The notes below the pieces were generated by a model. It searched no databases and was not told the DNA's origin. It worked only from the letters and a program-made list of their open reading frames with translations. From assembly GCF_963675165.1 (NCBI RefSeq), contig NC_087378.1:1853525-1917524 (forward strand): 64,000 nt of DNA, given 5' to 3'. The position numbers were made by a program, and so were the translations under genes. The first letter of the stretch is position 1, and every line of letters starts with the position of its first letter. The DNA is from Halichondria panicea (taxonomy: Eukaryota; Porifera; Demospongiae; Suberitida; Halichondriidae). This document shows, piece after piece, positions 58,501 to 64,000 of the stretch.

Positions 58501-59764
58501 GTTTACCCGGTGTTTGCTACACATAATTATGTCTATCCATACTTATTTTCAGCTTTGTAGTTGAATGTTTACAGTTCACATCTTAGAAGCCATCACACAT
58601 GAACGATCCTAGTTACATGTCAAATGATCTCCATGTGTATTGTACATGCAGAGCTATCAGCAGACTGAGAGGCTGTTGGATGTGGAGTCGGTGGGAGGAG
58701 GGGGCGTGTTTCGACCGGACATCCCTGATCCTGAGATGTGCCACGCCTCCTCGACGCTACTTTGGGAGCTGACTCTACTCAAGGTATGGCATTCTATGTG
58801 AGCTATATAGGCTGTCCATATAATATTATGTTGCTAGTTCATGTGTGATTTTCCTGTTTTAATAGCTAACTCTTTGGTTGCTCATAATTAATTTTGAAAT
58901 ATGCCCAATATCTATCTAAAAGAGGCTATTAAAGGAATAATTTTTCTTAAATTACTACTGACTACCGTATAGTTCGAAATTTTCGAGGCACTTATATTTC
59001 GTGGAATGGCCTCTAAAAGCATTTCGCTGCATAATGTTCGTGGAATGACTGCTTACCGGAAGCCACACACCTTTAATCTTTGCAAGTTATAGCATGATTA
59101 AAGAACAATTTTCGTGAACTTAATATTGCGCTATTCGGTACATGTACCATTGATTTTTACACTCCGTGTGTGCAGCACCACTACAATGGGGCAGTCCGTA
59201 GCTACTCCACCCACCTTCTGGCCGGAGCACCCTCTCAGGGGAAGGGGGCCCTCAATGCAACACAGTCACGCAAGTAAGTCATAGTCTATAGAATGGATTC
59301 AGTAATTAGGTGTCTTATTTAATACACGTAGAAGTCCTGCTCAAGCCATGGGCGAGTTTCCTAGTAACCCTTCGATTTCTGCCTCTGGGTCAGAATCGCT
59401 AATGATGGGAGCCCCCCCACCACTGCCCCATCCCTGGGACAAGGTTAGTCTGTGTATGCATGTATTGTGGCTGATTACATAGAGAATGTTATCTTTGCTG
59501 TGACAACAATTTCCTCCCTTCTAATTTTATGGCATTGTACGGTATAAATATTTTATAGTGTGAGCATTGTCTGTAGACTGTCATGTTATGGTCAAGGCAA
59601 GTGATTATGCTAACCACTTGCTATACTCTTTGTAACTATACCCTAAACTCCCTCAGGTGGGTAAGGAACATTACTACACTGACAAAGGACTCTCCCCACA
59701 CATGCTCGACTGTGAACTGAGGGCCATCAACTATTCTGAACAACAACAGTGTACAACTCGATAG
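52598..59764 (+). CDS. NOC3L: Nucleolar complex protein 3 homologue
   Basis: Noc3 works with Noc2 in nucleolar 60S ribosome-subunit maturation and, in yeast, also in replication licensing. Exons begin 52598-52764 ([17 protein letters not shown], basic nuclear signal), 53455-53684, 53741-53819, ~53877-53996, ~54051-54170, 55954 and on, ending TAG at 59762-59764. Seen: NOC3 domain with [20 protein letters not shown] and [19 protein letters not shown], Lys-rich [20 protein letters not shown], and the C-terminal CBF/Mak21-type region with [19 protein letters not shown]. Intron 54171-55953 (1783 bp) joins AG|C in phase and carries a complete GH5 cellulase gene. Intron 1 carries a 560-bp foldback element. 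The gene converges on the ADISSP-like gene with only 123 bp between stop codons. Confidence 0.95.
52848..53408. mobile_element. Foldback element with ~165-bp arms
   Basis: Left arm from TAGAGTAAACAATGGAACTT, right arm the inverse ending AAGTTCCATTGTTTACTCTA. The arms share TCGAACAACACGGATTTTCG, CAGAATCTGACCCTACACAA and GAGCTACGACGTTGCTA, with a few differences, around a centre of about 230 bp. In NOC3L intron 1. Confidence 0.93.
54480..55584 (+). CDS. Secreted GH5 endoglucanase nested in a NOC3L intron
   Basis: Glycoside hydrolase family 5, predicted to cut beta-1,4-glucans outside the cell. Exon 1 54480-54611, intron 54612-54663 (52 bp, GTAAGT..TCTCAG), exon 2 54664-55584; about 350 residues. 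The N-terminus [18 protein letters not shown] is a signal peptide. The catalytic pair is present: acid/base Glu in FELFNEPYP and nucleophile Glu in [10 protein letters not shown]; also [19 protein letters not shown] and the WHSYNFNYC histidine. No cellulose-binding module is attached. It lies on the same strand as NOC3L, wholly inside its 1783-bp intron. The near-intronless catalytic part and the patchy presence of GH5 in animals suggest an old horizontal acquisition; the intron and signal peptide argue against bacterial contamination. Confidence 0.92.
55706..55903. mobile_element. MITE, TACCGTATAGCGGGTAATTTTCG family, copy 5
   Basis: Best-preserved copy: TACCGTATAGCGGGTAATTT at the left and its inverse AAATTACCCGCTATACGGTA at the right. 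The interior has GGGGTAAAAAT and its inverse ATTTTACCCC. Lies 120 bp after the GH5 stop, in the same NOC3L intron. Confidence 0.95.
57730..58050 (+). repeat. Dispersed repeat, uninterrupted copy
   Basis: In a NOC3L intron. Same order of blocks as 36940-37480 (TTAGTAGTTAGCTCTGCACT, GGTCGATCATTACCCACTCT, CACCGAGGCATCAGCACCTG) without the MITE found there. The end block also occurs inverted at 48955-48995. Confidence 0.8.
58973..59140. mobile_element. MITE, TACCGTATAG family, copy 6, degenerate
   Basis: Left end TACCGTATAGTTCGAAATTT; right end AACAATTTTCGTGAAC and GCGCTATTCGGTA. Shorter and more decayed than the copy at 55706, in a NOC3L intron. Confidence 0.65.
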
Positions 59765-59887
59765 AAGATCCATTCTTTGCTATATTGACCATCATGTAAA
59801 CAAATATGGTGCGAAATATGTTTGATTGGACTAACACCAACTTAATTTGTTCTAAAATTTAATAATACTGTTCCTATAGCTAGTTGT

Positions 59888-60623
59888 CTAGTCATCGTCT
59901 TGGTCTTCCTTCCCGTGCCCCGGCCACTCAGTGAAGTCGGTCTCCTCCGAATGCTCGTGTGACAACATGTGTACACCTGTCTTGAGCATTGGGTTGCCTT
60001 GGTTTGTGAGGAGCACCGTGGCCGTTACAAGGATCTCCTCGCACTTGCTCTCATCACTATCCGAACTTATGGTGATTGTCTCAGCTATATTGCCTTCTTT
60101 AATGGTCTTCACATGGCACGTGATTACGTTTGAGAAACTACCATCTGCTTCAGTTTGAGTGGACGAAACATCGGACACACGGACGTAAATGTTTGGTTGA
60201 GGGTGGTGGGCAGTGATTTGTGGTCCGAAGGTGTGTGTACGGGGGATTTCGATACGGTAGGTGTGGTGGTTACGAAGCATACCCACATGGGCCTCTAGGA
60301 CACCATCTTTGTTTGTGGCAACGTGGAGAGGCTCTGGTTCCAGTTGGGTGTTGCTAGCAAATCGTACAATATGGGCCGGGTGCTCTGTAGGTACACATGA
60401 ATTAGCACATAAAATTAGTGGATTTCCATATTATATTAGAAGTAGGTCTACACAAAGTGCTAGCTAGCTAGCAGAAAAAAGTGACATTGTAGGAGGTCTA
60501 CACATGGACTACATTTAATCAATACAAAGCGCTAGCTAGCAGCTGGTACAACTTGTCACATCACATAAGTAGCTCAGATACATGTACGTACGTACGTATA
60601 GAAGTCTTACCCTTGCTTGCCAT
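59888..60623 (-). CDS. ADISSP: C20orf27/ADISSP homologue (UPF0687)
   Basis: Small conserved protein; the vertebrate member has been described as an adipose-secreted signalling protein, but its basic function is uncertain. Exon 1 ATGGCAAGCAAGG (60611-60623) joins in phase 1 to 59888-60385. About 170 residues. Matches to the family: HVGMLRNHHTYRIEIP, the middle VTATVLLTNQG, NPMLKTGVHML, and the ending SEETDFTEWPGHG, which corresponds to the family's conserved acidic WHG ending. The last residues (KEDQDDD) are an acidic extension. No signal peptide or membrane span is visible here. It shares a short divergent promoter with the DENND10 gene. Confidence 0.82.
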
Positions 60624-60789
60624 CTTGAGTGTTCCTGTTTAATAATCTCTCCAGCCGCCAGTCTAGATCAATTCAAGTGTGGAACTACTTCCGCGACCGG
60701 ATGTCAGTTCACAGAGCTATGATGAATATCCTTGTGCAGGAGAGGGGAGGGGCTGAAGGCAGAGTCTAGAGATCACAGGACCTAAAGAA
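60624..60789. promoter_or_regulatory. Shared divergent promoter of ADISSP and DENND10
   Basis: 166 bp between the two start codons, the tightest divergent pair in the window. Contains ACTTCCGCGACCGGATG, with two ETS-type GGAA/TTCC cores on opposite strands. Confidence 0.5.
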
Positions 60790-62622
60790 ATGGCTAATCC
60801 GGAGCTTCAAGCAGTGTTCCTAATAGGTACGTGACAGTCAACAAACCTAAGAATAAAGGCAGTATTGTGTGTGACCTATTGCATGTTACATTGCTTATCT
60901 TATTACCTACACTACAGAGAAGGATGTGAACAATGAGGTGTTGTGGGTGTGGTCATACCCTGGTGTGGACGGGGGTCTTCGTGACCTACTCATGAGGAAG
61001 TGTACACTGGACAAGGAGGAGGGGGTGGGACCCTACTCCTACGGCCATCACTTAGGACATTGGTACTACCTCAAGAACTTCAGTACCAACGAATCGGAGA
61101 AACTGCCTAAGGTGAAGTGACTCAAAGCTACATGTCAGTTTTCGAATATGCTACCTCTCTACTGATAGGTATTTCATAGCTGAGAAAAGTCAATGCATTT
61201 AATAACTAGTGCTTGTCATAACTATCACATCATGATCAATATTTATTCCATAGGTCACCTCCTTCTGCGCAGGTGTATTAGCCAAGGTGAGTCAAACAAC
61301 ATGATAGTGAGCACTGCTCGTTCAATACCCTGACAGGACTTCAACCCTGAGAAGTATGAGCATCTCTCGGGGATATTTGGACAGGCCTACCTCGACTCTG
61401 GTACCCCTGTCTCCATAGTGACTCACTTCCTGAGCGTCTACACTAAAGGCTTGACAACAGATGTACCAGAATCGTGCGAACCATTTGCTGTCAGTAACTA
61501 TGATATCAGGAAGGCCTATGTGGCATGCTCCCTCAAAGGTAAGCCTCCAGCCGGTCTTATAACTATTGCACCATTGGCTATTTGTATTATCCACCACCAA
61601 ATGTGTGGCATTGTATGACACTGTTTTAGGTTAGGTTTATATCGTGTTGTGTGCAGATCTGGTGAGGGAGTTTGGAGTGGAGACCATTCTTATTTACAAT
61701 GCTCTGCTGCTCAAGAAGAAGGTGGCAGTCTATGCCTCCAGCACTGAGTCACTGCTAACTGTGTGCAGGTAAGTGTGTAATTGATAGTGCTATACTTCAA
61801 AGTACATGTAGTAAGCCTTCAAAATACAAGCATGCAAAGTTAACCTTTCACAATACCTTTCAAGGAGTTAATGCAATCACTTAGTTGCCCTCCCCCCCCA
61901 CACATACACACACATTGCAGAACCCTCCCTCTGCTAGTGCTGCACAGGAAAAATTGGGATATAGTGTATCCTCAGTTGGAGCTGGAGGAGGCGGAGCTAG
62001 CAGACCTCTTACAGCATGGCACCTATGTGGCTGGCTTTACTGACTCCACTGTTGAGGGCCGCACCGATCTTTATGACCTTTTCGTCAACGGTAAGGATAT
62101 GTGGGTTGTATGTGACTGAGAGGATGTTTGATGCTATTTTTTCTTTGTATATAGTTCCAGAAGCTTCCATCTCAGTGGCTCCTCAATCCAAAGGTGTATG
62201 TTTATAAACTGTATGCCAGGTTGCATTATTTTATTATTTTCCTTTAGACATGTTTGCCATGACCAAGTTGCACAAGGACATAGCCATGAGACTGATGGAG
62301 TGTGTGCAGGACGATAGTCTATCAGACCAGGCTGTCATCAAGGTGAGCAAAATTGGCCAATTGTGCCAGTACAATGGTCTTTTGCTATAGGGCCAAGGCC
62401 CCTCACCCCAATTCTACAACATTGTGCTAACGTTAGTATTCTTTAATTGTCTTCGTTCAGGAGCTGTCAGTAAAAACACGAGAGCTGATCAACAACCTGA
62501 CCACGTTGGCACCTAAAGGGGAAAAGCTCTCTCTGGACATCCTTCACGCTAAGAAACTCACTCCCGCCACAGAGAACTTTCTCTTCAACCTAGCCACAGT
62601 GGAGGGACTTGCTGCACTCTGA
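60790..62622 (+). CDS. DENND10: DENN domain protein 10 (FAM45)
   Basis: DENND10 is a late-endosome DENN protein linked to Rab27 regulation. About eight exons from ATG 60790 (MANPELQAVFLIEKD) to TGA 62620-62622. Landmarks: EKDVNNEVLWVWSYPG at the N-terminus, LAKDFNPEKYEHLSGIF, DIRKAYVACSLKDLVREFG, TRTLPLLVLHRKNWDIVYPQ (starting 61920), YVAGFTDSTVEGRTDLYDLF, APQSKDMFAMTKLHKDIAMR, and the ending PATENFLFNLATVEGL. Order and length (~345 residues) match the whole human protein. A predicted enzyme-like catalytic site is not expected; the family acts by protein binding. Confidence 0.93.
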
Positions 62623-62788
62623 TAGCTATAGCTTGAGGCACTTTTAATTGTTATTGTTATTTTTTATATTGTGTGTATTATGCTATATGCTTAATTTTTT
62701 TGATTGAATTTGCAAATTCATGTTACATGGGTTACCGGGGTACATACACATACATGTACAAGTCATGCATGGTACAGGTTAACAGGTA

Positions 62789-63319
62789 CTAATGTTTCTG
62801 CTTTCTCTTAGTTCTGAGAGTAGTCTTAGTGCTGGTTCTACTAGACCCTACATTGTCCGCCATGTATATCTCCTGTTGTAGTCTTATGTTCAATTCTTGT
62901 ACTTCCATCTTGTGTGCTAGCTTCAACTGCTCCATCTTCTTATGAAATGTCTTCAACTCTGATCTTTGAGCAGATAATTCTTCGTCTTTTCTCGCACAAA
63001 GTGCCTCCAGTGCTGTAGTGGTTAAAAATTAAATCGTTCGTCTGTATAATTAAAAACTAATACCTGAGCACTTGGCAACCAATGATTCAGCCTTTGACGA
63101 GTCCGCAATTGCCTGATTTTTCAGCAGACCAAATCTGTACGATTATGTGGGTGATTGTTTCAGTGATAATAGAAGCTTACGCCTGCTCGAAAGTGTCCTT
63201 CTCTCTGTCTAGTTGCCTCTGGATCACTCTGACTTCTGTCTCGGCCAGTCCCACCTTTTCTCTCTCTTCAGCCAGCGAGGCCATCGCCTCAGCATGACTC
63301 AGTTGCTCCTCCTATTGGA

Positions 63320-63389
<70 letters not shown>

Positions 63390-64000
63390 TTGAAGATAGT
63401 GTGTGTAGTTCCTGAGAAACTGTGTACCGTAAAACCTCGATTTAAGGCGACACTTTTAAATAATGACATTTTGCGAGAGTAGAGTTTTGATGTACCGTAC
63501 TTATTCGATTTAAAGCGACACTTTTAAATAATTACGAAGCCAGAGGTCGTTTCTTTTGGAGGTTGAAAAATTATGTTGAAGTCCTGGTGTCGCATATTTA
63601 GAGGGTCGCATTTAATTGGAGGTTATTCTACTGTCCTCGATTATAGGCCGCTTAAATTACATTGTTTCCTGCGGCCTGGAATCAAGGCTGTGGTTTGACC
63701 TCTATTTAGGACGCGACATAAAAAAATAATTGTGAACGCTGCAGTCGCTATTTTTAGAGGTCAGAAAATTGGAAAAGATCGAGGGTGTCGCATATTTGGA
63801 GGGTCGCTTTAAATCGAATAAGTACGGTACACAAAAAATAATATGGTGCTATATGGGCGAAATGTCCAAGTGTCGCATATTTAGAGGGTCGCCTTAAATC
63901 GAGGTTTTACGGTAACTCTGTTGCAGTGTTGCATTGCTCACCTGAAGTTGCTTGTGAAGTGCCTCACACTCTACTCTGGAGCTCCTACTCTCTGAAGTCT
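62789..64000 (-). CDS. C-terminal exons of an unidentified coiled-coil protein, 5'-partial
   Basis: Stop TAG at 62789-62791. Last exon (to about 63014) reads LEALCARKDEELSAQRSELK..HKKMEQLKLAHKMEVQELNI and ends STKTTLRTKRKQKH. Earlier exons: ~63063-63126 (KNQAIADSSKAESLVAKC), ~63181-63312 (EEQLSHAEAMASLAEERE), and ~63935-64000 (SSRVECEALHKQLQ), continuing past the window. All are heptad-rich, Glu/Lys/Gln-rich coiled coil with a basic C-terminal tail. I do not recognise the family. Two introns contain a GT microsatellite and a nested MITE pair. Confidence 0.7.
63323..63388. repeat. GT microsatellite
   Basis: About 65 bp of uninterrupted GT in an intron of the coiled-coil gene. Confidence 0.97.
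63425..63914. mobile_element. MITE with TACCGTAAAACCTCGATTTA termini
   Basis: Inverted ends TACCGTAAAACCTCGATTTA/TAAATCGAGGTTTTACGGTA. Inside it, at 63493-63829, is a second pair, TACCGTACTTATTCGATTTA/TAAATCGAATAAGTACGGTA. The two end types share GATTTAA(A/G)GCGACACTTTTAAATAA, so the families are related. Non-coding. Confidence 0.93.

Overview
The window is eukaryotic nuclear DNA with animal gene content: intron-rich genes (many introns 40-200 bp, phase-consistent GT..AG junctions), CA/GT microsatellites and many small inverted-repeat transposon remnants. Very tight packing, divergent gene pairs sharing 170-300 bp promoters, attractin, kinesin-2, SH2 and CARD-like proteins, and a GH5 cellulase fit an early-branching metazoan, most likely a demosponge. 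This is inferred from gene content and I cannot name the species.

Layout. 99-4635 (+): 3' part of a myotubularin-family phosphatase (window cuts the 5' end). 5029-15733 (+): cytosolic aspartate aminotransferase, whose 7-kb intron 7 holds three tandem cytosolic sulfotransferase genes on the opposite strand (8763-13429). 16334-20499 (-): kinesin-2 motor subunit KIF3B. 20782-30248 (+): TTF2-type SNF2 ATPase, divergent from KIF3B, with a repeat-rich 2.4-kb intron. 30534-39750 (+): attractin-like receptor. 40094-44043 (+): single-pass membrane coiled-coil protein with a cysteine cluster behind the membrane segment.

44050-52293 is the most unusual part, a locally duplicated block. It holds a proline-rich SH2 adaptor (45041-46413, -), a CARD-like protein just upstream (46786-48108, -) whose exons can be read in phase into the SH2 gene, a repeat-filled interval with degenerate copies of the coiled-coil gene's 3' end, and a second SH2 adaptor (50870-52293, -) ending in a CaaX box (CVVL).

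52598-59764 (+): NOC3L ribosome-biogenesis factor, with a complete secreted GH5 cellulase gene nested in one intron (54480-55584, same strand). 59888-60623 (-): C20orf27/ADISSP homologue. 60790-62622 (+): DENND10 (FAM45). 62789-64000 (-): C-terminal exons of an unidentified coiled-coil protein.

The genes are mostly unrelated housekeeping and signalling genes, not a pathway. The two SH2 genes and the CARD-like gene are the one cluster that may work together, plausibly as tyrosine-kinase/innate-signalling adaptors. All exon joins were worked out by eye from splice signals and reading phase; no transcript data were available.
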